This document shows, in pieces, positions 53,098 to 61,837 of a stretch of 64,000 nt of DNA. Made by a program: the position numbers and the translations under genes. Below the pieces are notes generated by a model that had not been told where the DNA came from, did no database searches, and saw nothing but the letters and a program-made list of their open reading frames with translations. The stretch comes from Bradyrhizobium altum. GTDB taxonomy: Bacteria > Pseudomonadota > Alphaproteobacteria > Rhizobiales > Xanthobacteraceae. The stretch lies in contig NZ_JACMYP010000006.1 in assembly GCF_020889705.1 (NCBI RefSeq), positions 25,220 to 89,219 on the forward strand, written 5' to 3'. Positions within the stretch are counted from its first letter, which is position 1, and every line of letters starts with the position of its first letter.

Positions 53098-53310
53098 ATG
53101 AGCGGGCCCGGGGACGGACGGCAGCCGCCGCCTGAGGACGAGGGCAGCCGCGGCATCGAAAATGCTGTGATGTTCGACTTCTTTGTGGTGCTGGTCGCCG
53201 CGGGAATCTGGCTCCTTGGCACGATGGCCGATATACGGAAGGTACAGGATTGCGCAGCGCAGGGGCGGCGCAACTGTGCTACCGTCGAGTTGCCGGAACG
53301 GGCGCGATAG
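53098..53310 (+). CDS. Small single-pass membrane protein, unknown
   Basis: 70 residues from ATG at 53098 (MSGPGDGRQPPPEDEG). The N-terminal 25 residues are acidic/proline-rich and the segment FDFFVVLVAAGIWLLGTMA is a probable transmembrane helix, followed by a short tail with two Cys (DCAAQGRRNCATVE). It begins 7 bp after epmB and may be cotranscribed. I do not recognise a family; the topology and Cys pair are all that can be said. Confidence 0.5.
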   Translation: MSGPGDGRQPPPEDEGSRGIENAVMFDFFVVLVAAGIWLLGTMADIRKVQDCAAQGRRNCATVELPERAR

Positions 53311-53331
53311 GTTGAGAAGCGGAGACGCGAG

Positions 53332-53598
53332 ATGCGAAAGACTGTTTTGTTGATGGCTCTGATGTTGGTTGCGGTCGGAGCGCCCCAGGTTGGAACGTCC
53401 CAGGCTTGGGCGCAGCAACAGGGCGGATCGTCCTCCATGCAGAAGAACGCGCCGCTGCCGGAGGCGCCGGTCGGGCATCGTCAGCCACGCCGCGGCGACG
53501 TTGGCAACGAGAAGAATATCAGCGACCCGAACAGCCAGGCAAACAAGGAAGACGCTGCGCTCGACAAGAAGATCAAGAGCATCTGCCGCGGCTGCTAG
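53332..53598 (+). CDS. Small exported protein of unknown function
   Basis: 88 residues. MRKTVLLMALMLVAVGAPQVGTSQAWA is a signal peptide. The mature part is short, charged and Asn/Gln-rich (GNEKNISDPNSQANKEDAALDKKIKS) and ends ICRGC. GGAGACGCGAG precedes the ATG. Such small periplasmic proteins are frequent in Bradyrhizobium; the two C-terminal cysteines could form a disulfide. Function unknown. Confidence 0.65.
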   Translation: MRKTVLLMALMLVAVGAPQVGTSQAWAQQQGGSSSMQKNAPLPEAPVGHRQPRRGDVGNEKNISDPNSQANKEDAALDKKIKSICRGC

Positions 53599-53733
53599 GT
53601 CGGCAGCGACGCTGGCGCGGTGCCGGCTTTCGTATCAACGGTCACGCCGCATAGGGGGCGAGGATTCCCCGTGCGGAGATTCGTAAGTGGCAAAATCCGC
53701 ACCCCAAAATCCGCACCCAGTGCAGCCAGAGCG

Positions 53734-54177
53734 CTAGCCGTATTTGAGCGTAGTGCTCTGTCCCACCTCGATAAGATAACCGTCAGGGTCGCGGATGTAG
53801 CAGCGCCACTCGCCGTATTTCTCTAACGGCTCGGTGATGAAATCGGCTCCTCGACTTTTCCACAGTCGGTAGCACGCTTGAATGTCCGCAACGCGGATAT
53901 TCAGGAAACTGTTGATGTGGTTCGGGTCTGGAACGCTGAGCGATACCGTCGGCTTGTCCGGTGTCGGTCCGCCCCCGACGTTCAAAATCATCCAGATATT
54001 TGCGAGCTGAAGATACCCTGGCGCGTTGCCGTCTCCGAGGCTCAGAATGCGTGCGTCGAATACCTTTTCGTAGTAGCGAGCCGATCGCTCGATGTCGGCA
54101 ACGGTGAGAAATTGCGCGATGCTGATCCCCTCCTGTGGGGGCATCTCGTAGCTCTTCTGCTCGACGGTTACGGCCAT
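53734..54177 (-). CDS. Glyoxalase/bleomycin-resistance family protein
   Basis: 147-residue vicinal oxygen chelate (VOC) protein. GISIAQFLTVADIERSARYYEKVFDARIL opens the first beta-alpha-beta-beta-beta unit, and SVPDPNHINSFLNIRVADIQ and DPDGYLIEVGQST close it; the second half has RCYIRDPDGYLIEV. The metal ligands expected near the N-terminal His and C-terminal Glu are present in part, so either a dioxygenase-like or a binding role is possible. AAGGAG precedes the ATG at 54177. Confidence 0.82.
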   Translation of the reverse strand: MAVTVEQKSYEMPPQEGISIAQFLTVADIERSARYYEKVFDARILSLGDGNAPGYLQLANIWMILNVGGGPTPDKPTVSLSVPDPNHINSFLNIRVADIQACYRLWKSRGADFITEPLEKYGEWRCYIRDPDGYLIEVGQSTTLKYG

Positions 54178-54354
54178 TGGGAACTCCTTTTCCGATCCAG
54201 AGCCCCGCGGCCATTAAACACCCTAAACCCGTCGTATGGCACCCCAATTGTGCGCCTCGCGCTCGAACGGCTACCAACTCGCCAATGTCTCGGAGAGCTA
54301 GCGGAGCGCGATCTGGTGCGCACCGCTAGCAAGCACTCAATCCGTTCGACCGTC

Positions 54355-55437
<1,083 letters not shown>

Positions 55438-55477
55438 CACGGCTGGCTCCTTTGGAGTTCGGGACCTGCCGGCACAC

Positions 55478-55503
55478 AAAAAAGCCGCCAGGTCTGGCGG
55501 CTT
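55478..55503 (-). terminator. Attenuator terminator upstream of DAHP synthase
   Basis: On the minus strand AAGCCGCCA (55503-55495), loop GACC, TGGCGGCTT (55490-55482) then TTTTTTGTG: an intrinsic terminator located before, not after, a gene. The 5' arm (segment 3) can instead pair with CTGGCGGC inside the leader reading frame (segment 2, 55557-55550), which in turn can pair with GCCGCCA at the leader start (segment 1, 55614-55608). Confidence 0.85.
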
Positions 55504-55527
55504 GTTTTGGACGTTTGCTGCAATTCT

Positions 55528-55608
55528 TCAGATTGAGCGCGATCCTCCTGCCGCCAGCGAGCTGTCGTAGCTAAAGTACCAAAAATAGCTGGTGGCGACG
55601 GTGATCAT
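55528..55608 (-). CDS. Aromatic-rich leader peptide of the DAHP synthase attenuator
   Basis: 26-codon reading frame, ATG at 55608 and TGA at 55528. Residues 8-14 are Tyr-Phe-Trp-Tyr-Phe-Ser-Tyr, an extreme concentration of aromatic codons. It ends 24 nt before the terminator. The stop codon lies beyond segment 2, so an unhindered ribosome would cover segment 2 and let the terminator form, while stalling at the aromatic run leaves segment 2 free to pair with segment 3. Only a weak GAG precedes the start codon. Confidence 0.8.
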   Translation of the reverse strand: MITVATSYFWYFSYDSSLAAGGSRSI

Positions 55609-55674
55609 GGCGGCTCTATACCCGACGGATATCGGCCTGTCACCCCCCAAAGCCGCAGGCGAGCCGGTCCGCCG

Positions 55675-56247
55675 TCAGGTGTTGCGCGCCGCCAACGCCA
55701 TACCTATCAGGGTCGCCCCGCCGAACATCAGGTTGAGGCCGACCAGGAGGCCGATCGCCCAGCCCGCCGACTCCGGCAGGCCCGCGATGATGAAGAAGGC
55801 GACGACGACATCCATCAGGCCGGCGATCAGGAGCCAGGACCAGCGTCCCGACAATTCGCGGCGGTGCTCCAGCGCATACATGATGGTGGCGACGCCCTCG
55901 GCGACGAAATAGGCGCCGATGACAATGGTCAGCGTCAGCACGCCCTGCATCGGGCGGGCGAGCAACACCATGCCGGCCAGCACGGCGAGCGCGGCCGAGA
56001 TCAGCGACCACCAGAAACCCGGCATGTTGCGCGCCCAGAAGGTCACGATCAGCCCGCCGATGCCTGAGATCAGGAACATCCAGCCGAGGAAGATGGTGAC
56101 GGCGAGGCTCGCGAATGTCGGCACGATCATCGCCGCGATGCCGAGGATCACGAGCAGGATGCCTTCGAACAGGAACGCCTTCCAGTGTTGCTTGACCGCG
56201 GCCTGCATCTCCGATCGCAGTCTGTCGAGATCGTTGGACAGGGTCAT
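55675..56247 (-). CDS. HdeD-family membrane protein
   Basis: 190-residue polytopic inner-membrane protein with six hydrophobic segments in the HdeD (acid-resistance membrane protein) pattern: HWKAFLFEGILLVILGIAAMIVP, FLGWMFLISGIGGLIVTF, LVGLNLMFGGATLIGMALA. HdeD is linked to acid-stress tolerance in E. coli; the molecular role is not known. The ATG at 56247 (MTLSNDLDRLRSEM) is chosen by domain position; upstream are two copies of a 15-bp direct repeat (56262-56291). Confidence 0.85.
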   Translation of the reverse strand: MTLSNDLDRLRSEMQAAVKQHWKAFLFEGILLVILGIAAMIVPTFASLAVTIFLGWMFLISGIGGLIVTFWARNMPGFWWSLISAALAVLAGMVLLARPMQGVLTLTIVIGAYFVAEGVATIMYALEHRRELSGRWSWLLIAGLMDVVVAFFIIAGLPESAGWAIGLLVGLNLMFGGATLIGMALAARNT

Positions 56248-56261
56248 CGCGGCTCTCCAAA

Positions 56262-56296
56262 TCTGCAACCGTAAAGTCTGCAACCGTAAAGTCTGC
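56262..56296. repeat. Tandem 15-bp direct repeats upstream of hdeD-like gene
   Basis: tctgcaaccgtaaag at 56262-56276 and 56277-56291, followed by a partial third copy tctgc. Position is just upstream of the HdeD-like start on the minus strand. Confidence 0.85.
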
Positions 56297-56312
56297 GAGC
56301 GTGTGGCGTATC

Positions 56313-57350
56313 CTAGCTCTGGCCCGGCGCGGACGGAAAGCCCTCCGCGGCGGTCCGCATCCGGTTGCGGCCGAGGAAATAGACCGTGGTGGTCGCGATC
56401 AGCAGCGCCAGTCCGATCAGGATCGAGGTGAAGCCGATCGGGACCAGGATGAACGAGGCATTGCGCTCGGGATTGACGTACCAGTGGTGCAGCGAGGTGA
56501 GCAGGAAGGAGACCCCGGCAAAGCCGGTGCCGCCGCCGACCAGCAGCAGCGCCCACATCCGCCGCAGTTGGCTCAGCCGCTCGCGCGCGACATCAGTGCG
56601 CGGCGCATGATGCCTGCCGAGGCGGCGCACCAGGCGGATCGCAAAGCCGATCGAGGAGAAGCCGATCAGCACGCTGGCCGAGCCGAGCAGCAGCCGCGTG
56701 GTCGAGCTGAGATCGGGAATGCGCTGGAGCGCGAGCAGCGGAAAATCGAACGCCGCGTGCAACGCGACCGGTGCGACCAGTACCAGCGACCAGTTGGTGA
56801 TGCGCGCCCAGTCGCGGTGGCCCCGGTAGGCGCCGAGCGCGCCGCCGGAGCGCGCGATCGCAAGGTAGGCGCCGGCGATGATGCCGAGCGCACCATGGAA
56901 CGGCACGGTGAGCACGCTGCGCAACGCCGCGAGCGCGCGCCACATGTCCTTGTGCTGAACCAGATAGGCGAGGTTCTCATAGGCGGCAAAGCCAAGTCCG
57001 GCAGCCGCGCCATAGACCACCGTATCCATCGGATCGGCGAAGGCGCGGCGGCGCGTCGAGATGGCGACGATGACGAGAACCTTGACGATCTCCTCCGGCG
57101 CCGCGACGCCGAACAGCGCGCGCACTGCCTGCGTCGCCCAGGGATTGTCGGGAATGGCGAGCAGCGCGTTGAAGGGAATTCGCGCGAGGCCAAGCAGCGA
57201 GATGCTGGCCGCGCCGAGCACGAAGGCGAGCCAAACCTGTACCGGTGGTCCGGGGCGCTCGTCGGCGGCAATCACCAGCCACAGTACCAGCAGCGCAGGT
57301 GCGATGGCGGCGGCGCCAATCACAGTCGGAAGCGACTCAAGCAACAACAT
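56313..57350 (-). CDS. PrsW-family intramembrane metalloprotease
   Basis: 345 residues with about eight to nine transmembrane segments. The PrsW motifs are GVAAPEEIVKVLVI (EExxK, about residue 86), YGAAAGLGFAAYENLAYL (E in YEN), VPFHGALGIIAG (His) and VALHAAFDFPLL (HxxxD), so the metal site looks complete. PrsW proteases cleave membrane proteins such as anti-sigma factors in Bacillus; the substrate here is unknown and no anti-sigma factor gene is nearby. ATG at 57350. Confidence 0.88.
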   Translation of the reverse strand: MLLLESLPTVIGAAAIAPALLVLWLVIAADERPGPPVQVWLAFVLGAASISLLGLARIPFNALLAIPDNPWATQAVRALFGVAAPEEIVKVLVIVAISTRRRAFADPMDTVVYGAAAGLGFAAYENLAYLVQHKDMWRALAALRSVLTVPFHGALGIIAGAYLAIARSGGALGAYRGHRDWARITNWSLVLVAPVALHAAFDFPLLALQRIPDLSSTTRLLLGSASVLIGFSSIGFAIRLVRRLGRHHAPRTDVARERLSQLRRMWALLLVGGGTGFAGVSFLLTSLHHWYVNPERNASFILVPIGFTSILIGLALLIATTTVYFLGRNRMRTAAEGFPSAPGQS

Positions 57351-57867
57351 GAGCCGGACGGCTCCCTTAATGGCACCAAAGCGATGCGTGCTGAAGAAAT
57401 GGCAGCAAGTTCAGCGGATTGCAAATCGGGCAATCGGGGAATCCTCCCGGCTGACGCCGTTCTCGTGTCCAATATGCCACGGTTGCCGGCGAAAGCGCGG
57501 TGCGGGCCTCGATCAGCCCAAAGCAGAGGGCGACGACCGGCTGTCGGGCAGTTCCTTGGCAGCCAAACGCCCCCGTGCGGCGTTCCAGGCGCAGCGCCTC
57601 GGTACCCGAACTGTGCTCGGATGACGATTGTCGGTCCAGTAAGCTTGCTTTGATGTTGCGAGCCGCGCGGCGATGGCGTGTCGGAGCGAGATGGGAGGCA
57701 CATCGACAAGGTGGCTCACGGCATGACGAGGTCGCTGAGCCGCAGATCGGGCGAACTTCACGGCGAGTGGCCGTGGCACGACGTGGCGGCGGCAAGTTTC
57801 GGCACCGCGTCGCTTTCCATGGGCTATAATGCCGCGGGCAAAGCGACTGATCCGGTAAAAGCCAAAG
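57351..57867. other. Intergenic region between prsW-like and tauE-like genes
   Basis: About 517 bp without a gene I can support. GGGCTATAAT with TATAAT at 57825-57830 is a good -10 for the TauE/SafE gene about 40 bp downstream; a matching -35 is not clear. The rest shows no domain or repeat that I recognise. Confidence 0.5.
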
Positions 57868-58812
57868 ATGTCTTCGATTGATTCTGCTGTGATCGTTCTT
57901 GCCGTGATCGCCCTGTTTGCGGCCTTTGTTAACGGTGCGCTGGGTTACGGGTTTTCCTCGCTCACGGTGCCGGTCGCGCTTGTCTTCTACACCAACCGCG
58001 TTCTCAATCCCGCGGTCGTCATCGTCGAAGTCTTCGTCAACCTGTATGTTCTATGCATCAACCTGAGCGGCGTTCCCGCGGTGTGGCGGCGCGTGCTGCC
58101 CATTCTCATCGGCATGCTGCCCGGCATCGCAGTCGGAGCCTTTGCCCTGACGTCGCTGCAGCCGGGCTGGATCAAATTCGCCACCTACTCGATCATTCTG
58201 CCGCTGATCCTGGTGCAGGCGGCCGGGTGGCGGAAGCCGATCCAGTCGAAATGGCTGGTCGGTTTGCCGTTTGGAACGGCGCTCGGGGTCTTGTACTCGG
58301 TCACGACCATCTCGGGACCGCCGCTGGCGATCCTTTTCAATAATCAGGGCCTGGTCAAAGACGAGTTTCGGGCCGGTCTCGCACTGGTTCGGGTGACAGA
58401 GTCCGGCTTGACTGCGATCGCGTACTACAAGCTCGGTCTGTTCATCGAAGAGAGCCGGAGCATCCTGTTCGTGCTCGTTCCCTGCGTGGTCCTCGGCATA
58501 CCGTTCGGTGCCTGGCTGATCCGGCGGCTGGATGCCGAGACGTTTCGCCGGATTTGCATGAGCTTTGATGCGTGGGTCGTGGGATTCGGACTGTCGCGCG
58601 TGTTGGTCGAAGTGAAGCTGGTGGAAAGCCCGTGGGCCTACAGCGTCATGGCCGGCACGATCCTGATCGACGTCTGCTTGTTGTATGTCTTCTTCACCGC
58701 GCGGAGGGTGACCGCGCAGGGCTCGCACGCGTTGGCTTCGCTGAGATCCGGAATCGGGGCGGGCCAACCTGATGGCGACAATGCCGCGGGGCGGCGTTCG
58801 CAAGGCGGCTAG
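57868..58812 (+). CDS. TauE/SafE-family anion transporter
   Basis: 314-residue inner-membrane protein with about eight transmembrane helices, of the TauE/SafE/YfcA family that exports sulfite or organosulfonates or moves related anions. FVNGALGYGFSSLTVPVAL near residue 18 and FGTALGVLYSVTTISGPPLAILFNNQG are family hallmarks with repeated halves. The start ATG at 57868 lies just downstream of TATAAT. The C-terminal 25 residues are hydrophilic. No adjacent sulfur-metabolism gene indicates the substrate. Confidence 0.85.
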   Translation: MSSIDSAVIVLAVIALFAAFVNGALGYGFSSLTVPVALVFYTNRVLNPAVVIVEVFVNLYVLCINLSGVPAVWRRVLPILIGMLPGIAVGAFALTSLQPGWIKFATYSIILPLILVQAAGWRKPIQSKWLVGLPFGTALGVLYSVTTISGPPLAILFNNQGLVKDEFRAGLALVRVTESGLTAIAYYKLGLFIEESRSILFVLVPCVVLGIPFGAWLIRRLDAETFRRICMSFDAWVVGFGLSRVLVEVKLVESPWAYSVMAGTILIDVCLLYVFFTARRVTAQGSHALASLRSGIGAGQPDGDNAAGRRSQGG

Positions 58813-58818
58813 AGCTTT

Positions 58819-58912
58819 TCGGTTCTGATTGAATCAGAACCGAAGCTCTAGATTCCTGTTTGGACGCGTTTTCTTCACGCGAACCGGTGTCCACTTCGCT
58901 CGAAAACGCTCT
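58819..58912. repeat. Dispersed Bradyrhizobium-type repeat, copy 2
   Basis: About 94 bp similar to 40238-40328, with the left end a clear palindrome (GGTTCTGATT-GAATCAGAACC). It ends at the stop codon of the M20-family gene on the minus strand. Confidence 0.8.
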
Positions 58913-60143
58913 AACCCGCCAGCAGGCGCCGGCAGGTTTCGACAAACACCGCGGCGCCCGTGACGATATCGGCGTCGTCGGTGTTCTCGCTCCAGTGATG
59001 GCTGATGCCGCCGATCGACGGCACGAACAGCATCGCGGCCGGCATGATGGTGGCGAGGACCTGGGCGTCATGGCCGGCGCCGCTCGGCATCCGGATGGAT
59101 TTGCCGCCGGCGCAGGCAGCGCTCGCGGCCTCGATCGCGTCCTGGAACACAGGCGTCATCATCGCGGGCACGCCGGTCCGGATCCGCTCGACCTTCACGC
59201 CGCAGCGGCCCTGCGCGGTGGCTTCTTCTGCCAGGCGATGCAGGTGCGCCTCGAGCCGTGCGATCACTTCGGGATTGTCGTCGCGGATCTGGAACAGCAT
59301 GTCGGCGTGGCCTGGGATGATGCTCGGCGCGCCCGGGTCCAGCGTGATGCGGCCGGTGGTCCACACCGTGCGCGGTCCGCACAGCGCAGGGAAGCTGTCG
59401 TCGATCGCGACGCAGAACCGCGCCAGCGCCAGGCCGGCATCCCTGCGCACCGCCATCCGCGTGGTGCCGGCATGGTTCTGCTCACCGGTGAACGTGATGC
59501 GATATTGCCAGATGCCGACGATCGAGGTGACGACGCCGATCTTGAGCCGGCTAGATTCCAGCGTGTCGCCTTGCTCGATATGGGCTTCGAGATAGCCGAT
59601 GTGTCGGCCGGGTTCGGCGCTGAGGCGCGGGCGGCCGGCGAAGCCAGCATCGCGCAACGCCGCTCGCATGGTGCGATCGCTGGAGCGGTCGCGCGCCGCA
59701 TCGATGTCGGCCTCGGTCACTGTGCCGGCGAACGACCGGCTGCCGAGGAAGCTGCCGAAATGTCCTTCCTCGTCGCACCACGCCGCGACCTCGACCGCGC
59801 CGCTGATGCCGGGATCGCCGTTGATGACGCGCGCGGCCTCCAGCGCATAGATCACGCCGAGCGGCCCATCGAGCCAGCCTGCATGGTTCTGGCTTTCGAG
59901 ATGCGAGCCCGCGAGCAGCTTCGGTCCCGCTTTCGCACTGGTGCCGAACACGTTGCCGATGCCGTCGATCGTCGCGGTGAGGTCGGCATCGGGCAGCTGT
60001 GCCGCAAGCCAGTCCAGCGAGCGCAGATGCGGCTCCGAGAATGTCGGCTTGTGCACGCCGGTCTTGTAGGCGCCGATCGCGCGCAGCGCGTTGAGATCGG
60101 CGAGCACGCGCTTGCCGTCGAAGCGATCGTTGGTGCCTGGCAT
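58911..60143 (-). CDS. M20-family Zn-dependent amidohydrolase (N-carbamoyl-L-amino acid hydrolase/allantoate amidohydrolase type)
   Basis: 410 residues. LLAGSHLESQNHAGWLDGPLGVIYALE and WCDEEGHFGSFLGSRSFAG carry the metal ligands (His, Asp, Glu-Glu), HIEQGDTLESSRLKIGVVTSI is the hydantoinase-like motif, and FTGEQNHAGTTRM and GAGHDAQVLA complete the site. The family hydrolyses N-carbamoyl amino acids, allantoate or ureidoglycolate; SHLESQNHAGWLDG is closest to the Zn-dependent hydrolase group. Start ATG at 60143 (MPGTNDRFDG). The gene is convergent with the TauE/SafE gene. Confidence 0.85.
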   Translation of the reverse strand: MPGTNDRFDGKRVLADLNALRAIGAYKTGVHKPTFSEPHLRSLDWLAAQLPDADLTATIDGIGNVFGTSAKAGPKLLAGSHLESQNHAGWLDGPLGVIYALEAARVINGDPGISGAVEVAAWCDEEGHFGSFLGSRSFAGTVTEADIDAARDRSSDRTMRAALRDAGFAGRPRLSAEPGRHIGYLEAHIEQGDTLESSRLKIGVVTSIVGIWQYRITFTGEQNHAGTTRMAVRRDAGLALARFCVAIDDSFPALCGPRTVWTTGRITLDPGAPSIIPGHADMLFQIRDDNPEVIARLEAHLHRLAEEATAQGRCGVKVERIRTGVPAMMTPVFQDAIEAASAACAGGKSIRMPSGAGHDAQVLATIMPAAMLFVPSIGGISHHWSENTDDADIVTGAAVFVETCRRLLAG

Positions 60144-60323
60144 TATTGGACTCCGGATGAGCGTCTTTGATTTGCGTCTTGATTTACGCCTTGGCGCCGC
60201 AATCCCGTCTTGATGCCGTCGCGGTTGGATGCGACGGAACAATCAGGGCAAACGATTTCTTAGCGGTTCTGCTCTTAGGTCGCAGTACGAATGTTGCAGT
60301 ACGAATAGCGTGTGGGTGTGATC

Positions 60324-60668
60324 ATGTCTGCATTCCGGAACTGGGCCCGCAAGGCCGCTGTGGTTCTTCTTCCGATCGCGCTCGGCGCTTGCGCGCAGGT
60401 TTCGCAGCAATACAGCATGACGACCCCGCCGCCGGGAACCGGTCCGCTGGCCTGGGACGGCGCGGGACAAGACCCCAATTCGCCGCAGCCGCGACGCCAT
60501 GCGCGGAATGTTTCGCCGGCGGTGGCGGAGACGCAACTGTCGGAAGCAGATGCCGATGACCGGCTGGCGCGCAAGCTCGTGATCTGCAGCACCTGCATCA
60601 AGCAGACGCCGGCGGCGGCGACGCAGCCGACCAATCGTCAGGACGTCGCGAGCGTGACCAATCACTAG
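60324..60668 (+). CDS. Small putative lipoprotein
   Basis: 114 residues. VVLLPIALGACAQ is a lipobox (LGAC), so the protein is probably lipid-anchored. The mature part has PPPGTGPLAWDGAGQDPNSPQPRR and a CSTC pair near the C-terminus (KLVICSTCIKQTP). ATG at 60324 (MSAFRNWARK); a GTG four codons earlier is possible. No family recognised; similar small lipoproteins occur in Bradyrhizobium. Confidence 0.65.
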   Translation: MSAFRNWARKAAVVLLPIALGACAQVSQQYSMTTPPPGTGPLAWDGAGQDPNSPQPRRHARNVSPAVAETQLSEADADDRLARKLVICSTCIKQTPAAATQPTNRQDVASVTNH

Positions 60669-60740
60669 CGCGCTGTCGCCAGACATCGATCCGGCCTGCA
60701 GGCCTTAGTTAGGCCACGATGTCGTTCGATGCGCAGGCCC

Positions 60741-60890
60741 ATGTCGTTCCGAAAACTCGTTATTCCCACCGTCGTCGTCGCGCTTGCCGCCGCCATCCTG
60801 ATTCATGGGGGCGGTTCGCGGGCCCATGCGCATGCGCCGTCGCATTGCGGCTTCTGGACCTCGATCGAGGCCGGATTGTCGTGCAGGTAA
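60741..60890 (+). CDS. Very small exported His-rich protein
   Basis: 49 residues, MSFRKLVIPTVVVALAAAILIHGG, then SRAHAHAPSHCGFWTSIEAGLSCR. The N-terminal segment is a likely signal peptide or membrane anchor, followed by a stretch with four histidines and two cysteines, suggestive of metal binding but not proof. It is 72 bp after the lipoprotein gene, same strand. The composition (signal plus His/Cys) makes it more than chance, although too short for firm assignment. Confidence 0.45.
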   Translation: MSFRKLVIPTVVVALAAAILIHGGGSRAHAHAPSHCGFWTSIEAGLSCR

Positions 60891-61047
60891 TCTCCCGTAG
60901 GTGGCCTGGGCGGGCAATCCGGGAAAAGCGTTCTGACCGCTTGCCCGTCCGGCCAATCGCCACTATACGTTCGCCCGTCGCGGCCGGTTGCAGGTCACGG
61001 CAGTTCGGCATATCTCACGTCTAACGTATTGATTTGCCGGGAGTTTT

Positions 61048-61122
61048 GCTCCCTTCGTCTATCGGTTAGGACGCCACCCTTTCACGGTGGAGAGAGCGGT
61101 TCGATTCCGCTAGGGAGCGCCA
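61048..61122 (+). tRNA. tRNA-Glu (anticodon UUC)
   Basis: 75 nt including encoded CCA. The acceptor stem GCTCCCT/AGGGAGC is perfect, discriminator G, CCA at 61120-61122. The anticodon stem CCACC/GGTGG surrounds CTTTCAC, with anticodon TTC at 61081-61083. The T arm is GCGGTTCGATTCCGC. The identity elements fit tRNA-Glu. Confidence 0.97.
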
Positions 61123-61290
61123 TCGGCGCCAAACCGGAAATCCAGCAGACTCGACGAATTATCGCGCGGGCGAGCGGCTTGCCGTGCGGTTCGGCTCACT
61201 GTGAGCAACGGCACAATCACTGCAATCCGCCGGTCTTTCGCAACCTTTTGTAAAGTCAGCGGCGATACGGCTGGGCTTGGGGATGATGTG

Positions 61291-61548
61291 ATGGCTCTAG
61301 GGTCCAAGAAGCGCGAAACGCGCAAATCGCTGCGTCAATCCGGCTGGATCACGCTCGACGGCGGATTCGCCGCGCGGCCGTGCGTGGTCGAGGACATGTC
61401 CTCGTCGGGCGCGAAAATCACCGTGCAGGACAACAACACGCTGCCGGCCAAGCTGCGGCTGGCGTTTTCGCGCGACGCCCGCACCGGGCGCGCCTGCGAA
61501 GTGGTCTGGCGCGAGGGCAAGACGTTCGGCGTCAGATTCGTGCGCTAG
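61291..61548 (+). CDS. Single PilZ-domain protein
   Basis: 85 residues, essentially one PilZ domain, the cyclic-di-GMP receptor fold. RKSLR supplies the RxxxR motif and VEDMSSSGAKI the D/NxSxxG motif, both intact, so binding of c-di-GMP is expected. EVVWREGKTFGVRFV ends the barrel. ATG at 61291 (MALGSKKRETRKSLR) is chosen by domain position. A diguanylate cyclase is encoded at 12402-13502, but no specific link can be drawn. Confidence 0.88.
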   Translation: MALGSKKRETRKSLRQSGWITLDGGFAARPCVVEDMSSSGAKITVQDNNTLPAKLRLAFSRDARTGRACEVVWREGKTFGVRFVR

Positions 61549-61579
61549 CCTGATCCGGCCGCGCGCGATAAAAGGCCGG

Positions 61580-61825
61580 ATGCGCAAGACCTGCTTTGCC
61601 GTCATCGCCGTCCTGCTTCCCGCCGCTGCGTTCGCGCAAGCCGGCGACCGCCGCAATTTCCAGACGCCGCCCGATGCCGGCAGAACCCTGCCGTCGAAAT
61701 CCGTGACGCGGAGCAATTCCTGCGCGTCGTACGGACCGGGCTTCGTCAAGGTCGAGGGCTCCGACACCTGCGTGAGGTTAGGTGGCGCCATCAGTGTCGG
61801 TGCAGGGGTGTCCAGCGGACGCTGA
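61580..61825 (+). CDS. Small exported protein with a porin-like motif
   Basis: 81 residues. MRKTCFAVIAVLLPAAAFA is a signal peptide. The mature end SCASYGPGFVKVEGSDTCVRLGGAISVGAG closely resembles the start of alphaproteobacterial Porin_2 proteins (CAAYGPGF...GTDTCIKIGG), but the protein stops 12 residues later. It is either a truncated porin gene or a stand-alone small protein using the same disulfide hairpin (two Cys). 31 bp after the PilZ gene. Confidence 0.7.
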   Translation: MRKTCFAVIAVLLPAAAFAQAGDRRNFQTPPDAGRTLPSKSVTRSNSCASYGPGFVKVEGSDTCVRLGGAISVGAGVSSGR

Positions 61826-61837
61826 GCGGCTTGCCGC

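Noticed and set aside
54178..54354. Possible gene remnant between glyoxalase and DAHP synthase (LALERLPTRQCLGELAERDLVR)
   Set aside because: Short, no start codon in context and no family recognised; could be chance.
57367..57795. Several overlapping frames between prsW-like and tauE-like genes
   Set aside because: None shows a domain, a good ribosome binding site or protein-like composition.
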